Shown piece after piece: positions 1-11,560 of a stretch of DNA of 64,000 bases (positions are counted from its first letter, which is position 1; each line of letters begins with the position of its first letter). Under the pieces are notes generated by a model. The model was given only the letters and a program-made list of their open reading frames with translations. It made no database searches and had not been told where the DNA came from. The stretch comes from Jacaranda mimosifolia (taxonomy: Eukaryota > Streptophyta > Magnoliopsida > Lamiales > Bignoniaceae): contig CM032127.1 of NCBI GenBank assembly GCA_018894105.1, forward strand, positions 28,698,369-28,762,368, written 5' to 3'. The position numbers were made by a program, and so were the translations under genes.

Positions 1-116
1 ACATAAGTCCTCTTTTCGGAATCAAGAACAATTTTGAGGTTTCTCAACCAATCACGAAAGTTTGGCCCGGTTAGCTTATTAGTTTCCAAAATGATGTTGA
101 GTGGATTCTTAGCCAT
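1..116 (-). pseudogene. gag N-terminus of copia element A (partial)
   Basis: Reading minus from an ATG at 116-114, the first 38 codons encode a copia-type Gag N-terminus with the family hallmark 'NKLTGPNFRDW' followed by 'LRNLKIVLDSEKR'. In plant copia elements this stretch opens the Gag polyprotein (the UBN2/DUF4219-like region), which forms virus-like particles. No stop is seen in the visible part. The gene runs off the left edge, so its intactness cannot be judged. The same start is recognisable in element B (34201, minus) and element C (9509, plus). Confidence 0.85.
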
Positions 117-2106
117 TTGAGTTTTAAGATTTCACAAATCTACAAAAAAAATGTGATAAAAGAAAATATAAACATGTGATTGAACTTTGATATAGTGAAA
201 ACATGTTTATGGTCTTTCAAGCATGTTTTTTTCCCACTATTTTATCAAATCCTTTACCCCCTAGAAGAATTCAAGAATTCTCATTTCTTAGTAAGAATCA
301 AAGTCCTAAGGACTTGCAGTGGACCCACAACTCATGACACATCCACAAACAATCGAAAGGTAAGCAACTTTTTGCTAATTACATCTCTATGCAACCCTTG
401 ATACATTTTGCCTCACTTTTCATGTAGACCCACGACTCGTGCGACATCTACACTACTAGGTGTTAAGTTGAACCTACCAATCAAACTTTGATTCAAGACC
501 GCTCCATGTCATCCCACGACTCTTGTGCCAATGCATGGGAAGTATCAGATCAAAAGTGCATTATATGCCAAGTATATGGTCACAACTTTCCACCATAAGT
601 GTGACCTACGACTCATGAGACATCACACAAATGTGGTAGCGTCGTTATGTAATATACTATTGGTAAAAGGTATGGATTAATTAAAACTCCTTTTAATTTG
701 TATCCATTTTGACTTAATATTTTGAAAAGCACTTAAGACTTTTTAAGTAGAGGAATTTTCTTGCTTGCCAAGATGTCACCAATATTATCTTCTTATTTAG
801 GTTTTCTATATCCTAACCATGCATCTCATACATCAATAGGATGTGGAAAGCATAAATAAGTAAATACACCTAGCATGCTCCTAAGGTGGGATGACCATGA
901 GCCTTAACCAAATAGTGCACTTAAAGCCATAAGTGGACCACCTAGTTGATTTTAAGTGGGTTGATTAAATCTAGCTATTATATAGTGTATCCCCATACAT
1001 TCATGGGTCTTCATTCCTCCAATGCTCTTCTTTGCTCCTTGCAACATTTATAAGAGAAAAAAATCCTCACTCCTAGTGATTTTACTCTCATAATATTTAC
1101 AAGATAGAAATTAAAAGGCATGCAAGCCCCAATTTAATACAATCATTTTCAACAACTTGAAACAAATAAAATTAATATTAAAGGCTCACGATCATCCCCA
1201 TTCATTCATCATCCATTCAAGACTTAAATAAATAATAAATAAATCAAGAATTGAAATCAAATTCCAACAATTAAATTGTTATCTTATAAACAATTAATTG
1301 GTCAAGCGAACATAAACATAACTTTTATGCATCTCATTTTTGCACCTAATTGAAGATTAACTTTAAAAAGATTTTAAAAGCAATCAAAATTGTCAAACAT
1401 AATTTTGAGAACTTGCACAACACTTATGCATCTATGTAGTATGATTCAAAACACTTTTGGTCACAAAAAGAACACAAAAACAAGCCATGACTCGAGCACA
1501 ACTAAAACGACCACTGCCTGCCAGGCCTGGGTGCACAGCCATGCGGCAGGCGCGTGCCAAGTGAGTTCGTTGACTGGCCAACAACAGTCCTGTTTCAAAA
1601 TTAGCTTAAAGTCAACTCATTTTTTGCTCAATTTTTGTGCACCAAAAATTTAGGACACCTCCCAAACATCAAATCACACAATATAGATGAAATTTCAAAT
1701 TCAAAATACCTTTTAAAAATGAAATTTCAAGTGCTCAATCATGCTTCAAAAATCAAGTTTAAGTAAGAATCACTTTCTTCAAAAATCTCCAACCAAACTC
1801 CAATCAAATTGGATCAAAAAATGACCAAAACTCTTTAAGGCCATAAATAACATGCTACATCAACATATAACATTAACTAATACTAAATCAACATTCAACA
1901 TTAGCAACCATGAATTAAAAACATGCCAAACAAATGAATTAACACTTAAAACACATATGAGCATAATTTCAATTCATCAAGCAAGAGAGCCATATGTATC
2001 ATCATCCAAACACTCCAATCCATAAATCGGATCAAGTATTTGGATATTTAGATCAATTCATCACATGAATCAATCATCCAAAAATCCAAATTAAATCGTG
2101 AATTTA
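117..2106 (-). other. Long 5' leader of element A
   Basis: About 2 kb lies between the primer-binding site and gag, with no convincing reading frame. Four copies of a 20-25 nt motif with core CCCACGACTCATGAGACATC lie at 321-346, 427-451, 520-544 and 601-626. A GC-rich block is at about 1500-1600. The remaining sequence is AT-rich and colinear with the leaders of elements B and C. Confidence 0.75.
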
Positions 2107-2119
2107 GGCATCCATACCA
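2107..2119 (-). other. Degenerate primer-binding site of element A
   Basis: On the minus strand it reads TGGTATGGATGCC, two bases inside the LTR end. It resembles the plant retroelement site TGGTATCAGAGCC, complementary to initiator Met-tRNA, with mismatches in the middle. Its position next to the CA-ending LTR supports the call. Confidence 0.7.
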
Positions 2120-2654
2120 CTTGAAAGAAGGTGTAAGCCAAGGATCCAACTATGAAACATTTTAAAAACTATAATCAAACTTGATCACACCTACCCAAAG
2201 ATCTAATTCATGCCACTAAAGTGGATTTAGGTTAGAAAATTATCTTGAATGCAAAATCTAACCAAAGAGATGAAGACTAGCTTGAATTCTTTCAATGTAG
2301 TCTCCCCTAGCACAGCAGCTTGTGGACAACTTTTGCTTAACCAAAACACCATCAAAATCGACTGAAATTTGGACATAAGATCACCAACACCTTGATGAAG
2401 CTTTAATAAAATTTTCAGCCAAGTTATAAAATTCGAAGCTGCTCCAAAAACGTCCCCAAGTTTCTGCCCCAAAGAGAGGATCTCCAAAAGGCAAGTAAAC
2501 CAAGTGTTTTGTCTCTAATGTCAAGATCCACACACCAATGGGCAATCTAAATCTCTTCTATGTTAGCTGTAAAACAAAGAAGAGATGAAGATATAAAGTG
2601 GCTGAATTTTAGAGGTAGGAGATGAAGAAAAATGTGAAGCTTCAGCACATACAA

Positions 2655-3006
2655 AATTAGAGAGAAATGGAGAATCTAACAATTAGATGCTTGTGTGTAT
2701 ATTTCATGCTTGGCCGCCCCACCATCTATATCTATATATAGATGGAGGGAAGGTGTGATGTTTAGGTGGCATCACACCACCGTCAAGGTTGGCGCCATTT
2801 GCTTGCCAACTTGCAATCAAGTTGCATTTGAATTAGAGAGAAATGGAGAATCTAACAATTAGATGCTTGTGTGTATATTTCATGCTTGACCGCCCCACCA
2901 TCTATATCTATATATAGATGGAGGGAAGGTGTGATGTTTAGGTGGCATCACACCACCCTCAAGGTTGGCGCCATTTGCTTGCCAACTTGCAATCAAGTTG
3001 CATTTG
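2655..3006 (-). repeat. 176-bp tandem duplication of the LTR promoter
   Basis: Two adjacent copies (2655-2830 and 2831-3006) match almost base for base; visible differences include TTGG/TTGA in the 'gccgcccc' context and ACCG/ACCC near the end. Each copy carries the TATA-like tract and the GGTGTGATG dyad. The other LTRs in the window have one copy, so the duplication arose in A or its recent ancestor. Confidence 0.9.
2721..2954 (-). promoter_or_regulatory. Duplicated LTR core promoter (TATA plus dyad)
   Basis: A TATA-like tract (CTATATATAGATATAG on the minus strand) lies at about 2722-2745 and again at about 2898-2921. Just upstream in element orientation are the dyads GGTGTGATG...CATCACACC at 2752-2778 and 2928-2954. 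The layout matches the single promoter of the sister LTRs. Promoter activity is inferred from position and TATA content only. Confidence 0.6.
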
Positions 3007-4544
3007 AATTTGAGATACATTTGAATTTCATTTGGAATCTTCATTTCATCTAATGAAATGTCATACAAATAAATTCTAATACACACCAAATGAACTCTTC
3101 ATTTTGAATTTTTCCTCCAAAATTAATTCTTCATCTCCAAAATTAAACACTTTAATTTAATTAATTAACCTTTAACTTAACTCTTAAGCCAATTAACTTA
3201 ACTCTTTAAGCTAGTCATTGTTAACTTAACTCCTTAAGTTAACTTAACCAATTGATAGCCATGTGACACCAATTAAATTAACTCCTTAATTGAATTGGTC
3301 TAATTTAACTCTTTAAACTATTTAGATCAATTTAACAATTAAATTGATCAAGCCAAAATGACCAACAATCTAGTCAATTGTCTATCTCCAAAAATTAGTC
3401 AAGGTGGAATGTTTCTAACTTTTAGAAAATTCATCTTCATCAAGTAGGATTTCCAATTGGCTCTTGTGTGTGACCCACTAGGTTATACCATTAATTGGAC
3501 ATGGGCTTACAACTCTTGTGATTTATTGAATATCAAATATTCATATTAGTCTAAACTCCTTTAAACCAATGACTCAATTCAATTAATCTCATTAATCAAG
3601 GAGTACCCAATCTCCATGGTTGATGTCCAACCTCAAGCCCATGGAGTCCAACTAATTGGCCGAAATGAATGCTCTTAGAGAACCATTCTAGCTCTATATT
3701 TGCCATGCAAATACGGTCTTTCTATCTCTTATCTCCTGAAAGAGGCCTAGAGCAAGATATTTGCCAGCTCTCTAATAGCCTGGATACTATGTTTCTATTC
3801 CAATGTTCGATTCTCCTTTATGACCTCATATTTGAAAAACTCATTTTCCAAATTGTTATACTACCTTGCACAAGGATTTTTTGGAACCGATCATTATAGA
3901 ATACATAGCACATGCACTCATCCTTCACAGCAACAAGGAGTCGGATCCTATCTTGGATCTCACAAACATCCATGTCTAAGTAGCTCATACCCAATCTCAC
4001 CTAAAAGACATGCTAAGTTGTCAAGGAAGATTCAAAACATGAGGACCTAAATATAAGGTTACCATGGATCCTCATGTCAAAGGTCTAATTATATACACTA
4101 GTGTAAGTTGGAGAAATTGCCACTGCGGCTATCTAGTGGATTCTCCAGGCAAGTGTTCAGAGAAGTTTTTCTCTAACAAGCACCTACTAACATGTACCTA
4201 TGTCCAACATAGATTGCTCATGAAACGGAGCAACATCCGACCCTTGGTTTATGCATCATTAATGTAAGCCTATCCTAATCTTAGATGCCTTATCTCATAA
4301 GATTCTATGACTTGGAATGTTTTAAGATCACGATCATGTAAGACTTATTTCATGATCACCATCCAGTGTGTGACCAAGTCCCTCAGTCTTGTGTGATCAA
4401 AGAGCTTCAACCAAATGCTAGTGAATTAATATAAGCATAAGATAAAGATGGCCATGTATAATGAATATCATTCAACCAAGATTGTATTACAAGTGAAATA
4501 GTTTACATGACAATCTAATTGGCTTGCGGGGCACTATTCCAACA

Positions 4545-5312
4545 TTGCCTTGGAAATGGAGCAAAGGTTGCGGCCATAGTTGAAGGCGTAGTCAAGTTAG
4601 ACTTGGGGAATGCTTACATTGTACTTGATCCTTGTTATTATGTACTCAATTTGTTAAGAACATTATTTCTTTTCCCATTTTAGACAATGAAGAACATGAA
4701 TTTTCTATATTGAATGGGATGTTGAAAGCATTAAAGAATGGTTCTTTAATTGCACAAGGTACATTAAACAATGGATTGCACATACTTGATTCTCTTCATT
4801 AATGCACATTCAATCAAATAAAAGAAAATTAGATAACCAAGAAGACGCCATCTTGAGGCATGCAAGACTTGGACATATTTCTAAACATAGGATGAACTAG
4901 TTAGAAGCTCTCAAAGCACTAAAGGTTAGTGGCATTGTGGACCTTCCTACTTTTGCATCTTGTTTAAAGGGAAAATGACCAATGCTCGTTTTGTAGGACA
5001 AACGGAGCGTACAACAAGTCCTTTGGATTTGATCTATACAGACGTTTGTGGCCCACTTAGAGTTAGTGTGAAAGAAGGCTATTCTAATGTCATTACCTTC
5101 ACCAATGACCATACTCAGTTCAGACACATGTATCTTATGAAGTATAAGTCCGAAGCCTTTGAAAAGTTCAAAGAGTATAGGAATGAATTAGAAAAGTAAA
5201 AAGGACTAAGTATTAAAGCTCTTCAATCGGATCGAGGGAGAGAATACTTAAGTACCGAATTCTTGATTTATCTAAAGGAGAATGGGATTCTCTCTCAATA
5301 GACTTCACTCGA
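4545..5312 (+). pseudogene. D pol: GAG-pre-integrase and integrase core, broken
   Basis: Near 4836-4975 the translation shows the pre-integrase pattern 'RHARLGHISKHRM' and 'CLKGK'. From 4960 the integrase core reads 'LDLIYTDVCGPLRV' and then 'ALQSDRGREYLSTEF', which contain the first two acidic residues of the DDE triad. In-frame stops occur (for example after HRMN and after NELEK), so it is not functional. The reading stops at the LTR of element C at 5313 and continues at 15512. Confidence 0.85.
5308..5312 (+). repeat. Target-site duplication of element C, left copy
   Basis: CTCGA directly before the LTR start TGTTGG. It pairs with CTCGG at 15507-15511 after the 3' LTR. Joining the flanks restores the integrase reading of D, confirming insertion of C into D. 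Confidence 0.8.
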
Positions 5313-7536
5313 TGTTGGAATAGTGCCCGGCAAGCCAATCAGATTAGCCTTGTAAAATAATCTTGATTGAATGATAATCTTTATATGGTCACCTTCATCT
5401 TATGCTTTATATTACTTCACTTGCATTTGGATGAAGCCCTTAGATCATACATGACTACGGGACTTGGTTCGATGACCATGGAATAAGTCTTACACGGTTG
5501 TGATCTTAAATCTTCCAAGTCATAGGATCTTACGAGACGAGGCATCTAAGATCCGGATAGACTTACACTAACGATGTATAAATCCAAGAGTTGGACATTG
5601 CTCAGTTCCATGAGCAATCGTATGAGATACGGGTGCATGTTAGTGGGTGTTTGTTAGAGAACAAGGTATTGAAGACCCTCTGGAGAATCCACTAGATAGC
5701 CGTGGTGGCAAGTCAGTTGTGGTTAATTCTCTCGCTTACGCTAGTGCATATTATTAGTCCTCTAACCTGAGGATCCATGGTAACCTTGTGTCTGGTCCTC
5801 ATGCTTTGACTCTTCCTTGACCACTTAGCTGGTTTTTCGGGTTAAGGTTGGGTATGATCTACTTGGCATGGAGGTTTGTGAGATCCAAGATGGAATCCGA
5901 CTACTCGCTTGTGTAAAGGGTGAGTACATTTCCTATGTGTTCTTTAATGATCGATTCAAAGAAATCCTTGCGCAAGGTGGTGTGACAATTTGGAAAAGGA
6001 GTTTTCCAAAGGTGAGGTCACACAAGGGAATCGAACATTAAGAATAGATACATAGTATCGAGGCTATTAGGGAGCCCACAAATATCTTACCCTATGCATC
6101 TTTTGGGAGATAAGAGACAGAAGGACCGATTTGTATGGTACGCGTAGAGCTATGATGGTTCTCCAGAATATTCATTTTGGCCAATTAATTGGGCTCCATG
6201 GACTTGAGGTTGGACATCGACCATGGAGATTGGGTACTCTTCAATTAATGAGATTAATTGAATTGAGTCGATTAGTTTAAAAGGAGTTTTAAACTAAAAT
6301 GAATATAAGATATTCAAAAGTCACAAAGAGTTGTGAGCCCATGTCCAATGAATGGTAGAATCTATTGGGTCACACACAAAAGTCAAATAGCTTCCAAAAT
6401 TGGTAGAGCAATTTTCCAAGTGTTGGAAAAATCACCCTTTGGTGACCGATTTTCAAGGTTCCAATCTAACGGTCAATTTTGGTTTGATTAATTTAAGTGT
6501 TAAATTAATCAACTAATTTAAGAGTTAAATTAGACCAATAATTAAGGAGTTGATTATTTGGTAGTATGTTGACCATCAATTGGACAAGTTGACTTAAAGA
6601 GTTAAGTTGACTAATTTAAGCTTTAGAGTTAAGCTTGTTTGATTTAAGAGTTAAATCAAAGGTTAATTAATTAAATTAAAGTGTTTAATTTAATTAATGG
6701 GAATAATACTTTTTGGAGGGAAAATTTAAATGAAGTCTTCATTTAAATTATCATCTTAATTAATTTGGAATTAGATTCCAAATGAAATTGAAATGGACTT
6801 GAAATTCAAGTAAGACTTGAATTTGAATTTTGCCAACTTGGCATGCCACTTGGGTGGTCACCTTGAGGAAGGTGTGATGCCAACTAGCATCACACCTTCC
6901 ACCCTCTATATATAGATATAGAGAGCATGCAAAATTCGAAATTAATTTCTGAAAGTCTGAGAATTGGATTCTTGCATTCCCTCCAAAATCTCTTTCTCCA
7001 TGCATTGCGTCATGAGTTGAATCTTTGCATTTCTTCTTCTTCCCAACCTGAAAATTGGCCTCCTCTAACTCATTTTCTTCTCTATAAATCCATATTCTAG
7101 TGAGGGAAAATTGGAAGATTGTTTTGTGTGTGGATCATATCAATAGAGGCAAGGCACTTGACTTGCTCGGTTTTGGAGATCCACCTGCAGCAGCTTCCGG
7201 TTGGAGATTTTTTATGGAATGATGCAGAAGAATTTTTGGATCCAATTTTTCACACTAGATTCCCCCTTGTGTTTAGGTGTTCTAGATTTAATTTTGTGAA
7301 TTTTGGAGCATTTTATCCTGGGCAATTATTGTCATCTTTCTGTTGTGCCAGTTCCAGACAGTTTCTGGACTCGTGAGAGATAGTTGATCTTCTCCTTGAT
7401 TTTGAGCTACAAGAGGTAATTATTCATCCTAATACAGATCTGTATCATGAATATATCCTTGGGATCTTGAGTAGCTTAGTTATTTTCAAGCTTATGAAGT
7501 TTTGATTTATGGATCCTAATGCTTCTCTAGCCTTCA
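5313..7536 (+). repeat. 5' LTR of element C (2224 bp)
   Basis: Starts TGTTGGAATAGTGCCCGG and ends TAGCCTTCA. Relative to the 3' LTR it lacks about 17 bp near the start (TGTAAAAGCTATTTCCT-like, bounded by short repeats) and carries about 50-70 extra bp near 7240-7300. Confidence 0.9.
6871..6925 (+). promoter_or_regulatory. LTR core promoter of element C: dyad plus TATA
   Basis: A perfect dyad GGTGTGATGC, 6-nt loop, GCATCACACC at 6871-6896 is followed within about 10 bp by CTCTATATATAGATATAGAG, itself near-palindromic and TATA-like. The same arrangement is seen in every LTR here. Transcription is expected to start a few tens of bases downstream (inference). Confidence 0.65.
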
Positions 7537-7538
7537 AG

Positions 7539-7551
7539 TGGTATTGGAGCC
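7539..7551 (+). other. Primer-binding site of element C
   Basis: TGGTATTGGAGCC two bases after the LTR end, resembling the plant retroelement consensus TGGTATCAGAGCC (initiator Met-tRNA) with two changes. Confidence 0.75.
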
Positions 7552-9508
7552 TTTTTCATGCTATGTTTTGGATTATTGTTTGATTGATTCATGTGATGAA
7601 TTGATCAATATCACCAAATAATTTATCCAAGCCATGGATTGGAGAGTTTGAATGATGATGCTTGTGGGTCTAATGCTTGATGAATTGAAAGCATGCTTTT
7701 ATGCGATTTAAGTGTTAATTCATGTTTTAGTATGTTTCAATTCATAGAAGATAAATGTCGAATGTTGATTTAGCATTTATTGATGTTATATGATGATATA
7801 GCATGTTGATGTTTGATCAAAAGAGTAATGGTCATTTTTGGATCCAATGTGATTGGAGTTTTGTTGGAGATTTTTGAAGAATGCGACTCTTACTTCAACT
7901 TGATTTTTGAAGCTTGATTGAGCACTTAAATTTCCAGTTTTAAAATGTGTTTTAGATTTTAAAATTGGTCCATAGTGTGTGATTTAATGTTTAGGATGAG
8001 TTCTAGCATTTTTGGTGCACAAAAGTTGAGCCAAAAATGGCCTAACTTGCCTTTGATCCAAAACAGGGGCTGCTGCCGGCTTTGGTGCACATTGGCAGGG
8101 CTGTAACCGAGACTTACTGCCCAGCCATGTGCTTGCCTCAGCAGCAACGCCCGGTCATGGGTTAGGCGAGTTTTTGAGCAATTTTTGGGCTCCTTTGGTG
8201 ACTAGAAATGATGTTAAATCATGTGTTATGGATGCACAAGAGTTGTGCAAGTTCTCAATATAAAGTTTGACATTTTTCAAGCTCATTAAATCTTGTTAAA
8301 GTTTATCTCCAATAGTTGCATAAGTGTTATGCTTGTTCAATTATTTGTTTATGAGATAAGCATTTAATTGATAGAATTAATTGTTAATTCTAGATTTATT
8401 TATTGTTCATTTAATTGTTGAATAAATGATGAATGAATAGGGATGATCATGAGCCTTTAACATTGATTTTATATGTTTCAAGTTGTTGAAATAGGTTGTA
8501 TTAAATTGGCGCTTGCAAGCATCTTTATTTCTACCTTGTAAATGTTACGAGAGTAGAATAACTAGGAGTGAGGATTTCTTTCTCATGTAAAAGTTACATG
8601 GAGCAAATGAGACAATGGAGGCATAGAGACTTTTAAAGGCCCGTGAATGTATGGGATACACTCATGTAATAGCCAGATTTAATCAACCCACCTAAAATCA
8701 ACTAGGTGGTGCACCTATGGCTCTAAGTGCACCACTTAGTTTGGCTCATGGTTATCCCACCCTAGGAGCATGCTAGGCGCATTTACTTATTTATGCTTTC
8801 CATATCCTATTGATGTATGAAATGCATGGTTAGGATATAGAAAACCTAAATAAGAAGATAAAATGATGAGATCTTTGCAAGCAAAAACCTTCCACTTAGA
8901 ATGTCTAAGTGCTTTTCAAATATTAAGTCAAAATTGATACAAATTAAAAGAGTTTTAATTAATCCAAGCCTTTTACCAATAGTATATGGCAGGACATGCT
9001 ACCACCTTTGTGTGATATACATCCGGTCAAGCGTCATCCTTAGATGGAAAGCTGTGACCATATACTTTGCATGAGATGCACCTTTGATTTGGGAACGCCC
9101 ACACATTATACACTCGGTCACGGGGGATGTTGTGGCGCCCGTCTCGAATTAAAGTTTGATTGGTAGGTTTGACTTAACATCGAGTAATGTAGAGGTCATC
9201 CATTAGGGAATCTACATGAAATGGTGAGGTAAAATATATCAAGAGTTGCATGAGATGCAATTAGCAAAAGTTGCTTACCTTTGGATTGCTCGTGGATATA
9301 CATCCAGTCACGGGGGTCCACTTGCAAGTCTTTAGGATCTTGATTCTCACTAGGAAATATGATTTCCCGAACTCTTCTTGGGGGTGAAGAATTTGATAAA
9401 ATAGTGGGAGAAAAACATGCTTGAAAGACCATGAACATGTTTTTAATATCAAATTCAATCACATGCTTATTCTCTTTTTCGCCTTTGAGGATTTGTGAAA
9501 TCTCAAGA
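7552..9508 (+). other. Long leader of element C
   Basis: Nearly 2 kb without a plausible gene. It is colinear with the leaders of A and B. A GC-rich block lies at about 8060-8170. A motif family (ATACATCCGGTCA / ATACACTCGGTCACGGGGG / ATACATCCAGTCACGGGGG) recurs at about 9015-9040, 9108-9130 and 9292-9318. Small frames on both strands here lack domain signals. Confidence 0.7.
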
Positions 9509-10231
9509 ATGGTTTAATGTTCTACTCAACGTTATTTTGGAAACCAATAAACTAACCAGGCCAAACTTCCATGATTGACTTAATCTCAAAATCATTCTAG
9601 ATTCCTAGAAGTGGATAAATGTCCTATATCAAGGTGCTCCAAATCCTATCGGGATTAAAAATAGATCAAGAGACACATGAAAAGTTCACGAATTAGGTTT
9701 AGGATCGTCCTATCCCATAATCTCATAATGGCATCTACAAACTTTAAAAGTTTCAAAGATACATGAATAGTACCTTGGTAAAAGTTTACAAGAGTTGTAA
9801 AGCAAACAAGATATGAGAAGTTCATTGTGTCAAAAGAGATTTTTCAAGCTAGGATGAATGCGAAGTCATGTGTCATCGACTATGGTCTAAAGATGATTAA
9901 GCTTGGAGAAGCTTTTTTCTACTTGGATGTAGTGATGGATAGTGATCTCCATGAGGATTTGATCCTCACATCCTCGCTAAGTTTTATTGATCAAATTATT
10001 GATAAAGAAGGAGACTACCATGACAAGGGCAAACCTTTGACACTTGTTTCCTCCTCCAAGTCTATGGGCCCTAGGGGTGCTACAAAGGAAGGTAAAAGGA
10101 AGAAAAGTTCTTTCTCCAAGGGAAAACAACTATTAAAGGCATCCGAAGGAGTCAAGAAGATTATAGAGGAAATAGTCAATATTATTTGTTTCTACTTTGG
10201 CTAGATAGGCCATTGGAAGCCATTATGTAAG
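9509..10231 (+). pseudogene. gag of element C, broken
   Basis: The start codon region at 9509 matches the gag start of A. It reads through 'ILETNKLTRPNFHD' with stops replacing conserved tryptophan and arginine codons. A longer open stretch at 9827-10204 covers the C-terminal half and ends in the nucleocapsid zinc knuckle. The knuckle is degenerate: 'CFYFG', stop, 'IGHWKPLC', so the second cysteine is phenylalanine and a stop follows. Gag would package element RNA in virus-like particles; this copy cannot. Confidence 0.82.
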
Positions 10232-11560
10232 GAATACCTTGCAACCCTTTGGAAGGGTATGTACTTTATTAAAGTGCATTTAAAGATAAATTCTTTCTCA
10301 TGGATATGTGATATTGCATGTGGTTCTTATCTTTGTAAGTTGTTACAAAGAATAAGAAAGAAGAATAAAACTAAGTGATATGGATATGATCCACCACTTT
10401 GGCTAAGGAGAAAGAGTTGTGACCAAAGTCGAAGGCGTACAATAAGTTGGACTTAGGGAATTCCATAATTGTATTGAACCTTTGCTATTATGTGTCATAT
10501 ATTGTTGAGAATATTATTTCAAATTCCCGTTTTGGATAGTGAAGGATTTGATCTTTCTATATCAAATGGGAGATTGAAGGCATTAAAGAATGGGTTCTTT
10601 AATTGCTTATGGTACACTTAACAAAGGATTATACATATAAGATTCTCAACTATCACTAATGCATTTTCAATAAAGTAAGGAAATTAGATATCCAAGAAGA
10701 TGCCATTCTTTGGCATACAAGACTTGGTCATATCTCTAAGAATAGGATGAGCAAGTTAGAAGCTCTCAAAGCGCTAAATGTTAGTGGCATTGAGGATCTT
10801 TCTACTTGTGAATCTTGTTTAAAGATAAAAAATGATCAAAGCTCCTTTTGTAGGACAAACGGAGCGCTCCATAAGTCTTTTGGATTTGATCCATACTGAT
10901 GTTTGTGGACCACTAAGAGTTAGTGGGAGAGAAGGCTATTCCTACTTCATCACCTTCACTGATAACTATAGTTGGTTCGGACACGTGTTTCTTATGAAGA
11001 ACAAGTCTGAAGCCTTTGAAAAGTTCAAAGTGTATAGGAGTGAAGTGGAAAAGCAATTAGGACTAAGTATTAAAGCTCTTCTATCGGATTGAGGAGAAGA
11101 ATACTTAAGCACCAAATTCTTGGATTATCTAAAGAAGAATGGGATTCTCTCTCAATGGACTCCACCCGACACACCCCAATACAATGGAGTAGTCGAGAGG
11201 AGAAATCATACCTTGTTGGATATGGTACGTTCCACGATGAGCCTCTTCAATGTGCCTATATCCTTTAGGGCACACGCCTTATAGATGACGGCGAAGTTAC
11301 TAAATGTAGTACCTTCAAAGTCGGTGCCAAAACACCATATGAGATATAGTATGGCAAAGCACATTCATACCAATATATCAAGGTTTGGGGATCTCCCGCC
11401 TACGTGAGACGGATAGTGGGAGATAAGTTGGTAGTAGATCCACCTTATTCAAGTTTGTGGGATACCCAAGAGATTCTATAGGTTATTACTACTTCTACGA
11501 TCCCTCGGAACAAAAGATATTTATTTCGAGGAACACCACCTTTTTGGAAAAGGAATTTCT
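10232..11560 (+). pseudogene. Protease remnant, pre-integrase and integrase of element C
   Basis: 10232-10675 is the diverged gag-protease junction with no clear active-site motif. From about 10690 the pre-integrase region appears, then the integrase core with 'LDLIHTDVCGPLRVSG' (first catalytic Asp) and 'SIKALLSD' before an in-frame stop at 11090. Further on, 'TPQYNGVVERRN' marks the third part of the catalytic core. Integrase would insert the cDNA; stops and shifts break it. Confidence 0.83.

Larger units (their letters stand above)
1..4544 (-). mobile_element. Ty1/copia LTR retrotransposon A, 5' part only
   Basis: This minus-strand element enters from the left edge. Reading leftward from 4544 it shows a complete 5' LTR (4544-2122), a degenerate primer-binding site (2119-2107), a leader of about 2 kb and the first codons of gag (116-1). 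The rest of gag and pol lies outside the window. On its right it abuts + strand pol sequence of element D, so A inserted into D. The LTR edges are TG...CA on the element strand. The LTR outer end is followed at 4545-4549 by TTGCC, the expected place of the 5-bp target duplication; the partner copy lies outside the window. Confidence 0.88.
2122..4544 (-). repeat. 5' LTR of element A (2423 bp)
   Basis: On the minus strand it begins TGTTGGAATAGTGCC and ends CTTCTTTCA. The same two ends occur on the LTRs of C and D with small changes. In element order it holds an AT-rich block of TTAACTTAACTC-like repeats (3140-3350), a dyad next to a TATA box, and a transcribed R/U5 part. It is about 200 bp longer than the other LTRs, mostly because of a 176-bp internal tandem duplication. 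Confidence 0.88.

Noticed and set aside
2227..2487. Minus-strand 86-residue frame at the end of LTR A
   Set aside because: It lies in LTR sequence whose homologues in C and D do not keep it open.
9196..9462. Two minus-strand frames in the leader of element C
   Set aside because: Not preserved in the leaders of A and B and without domain signal.
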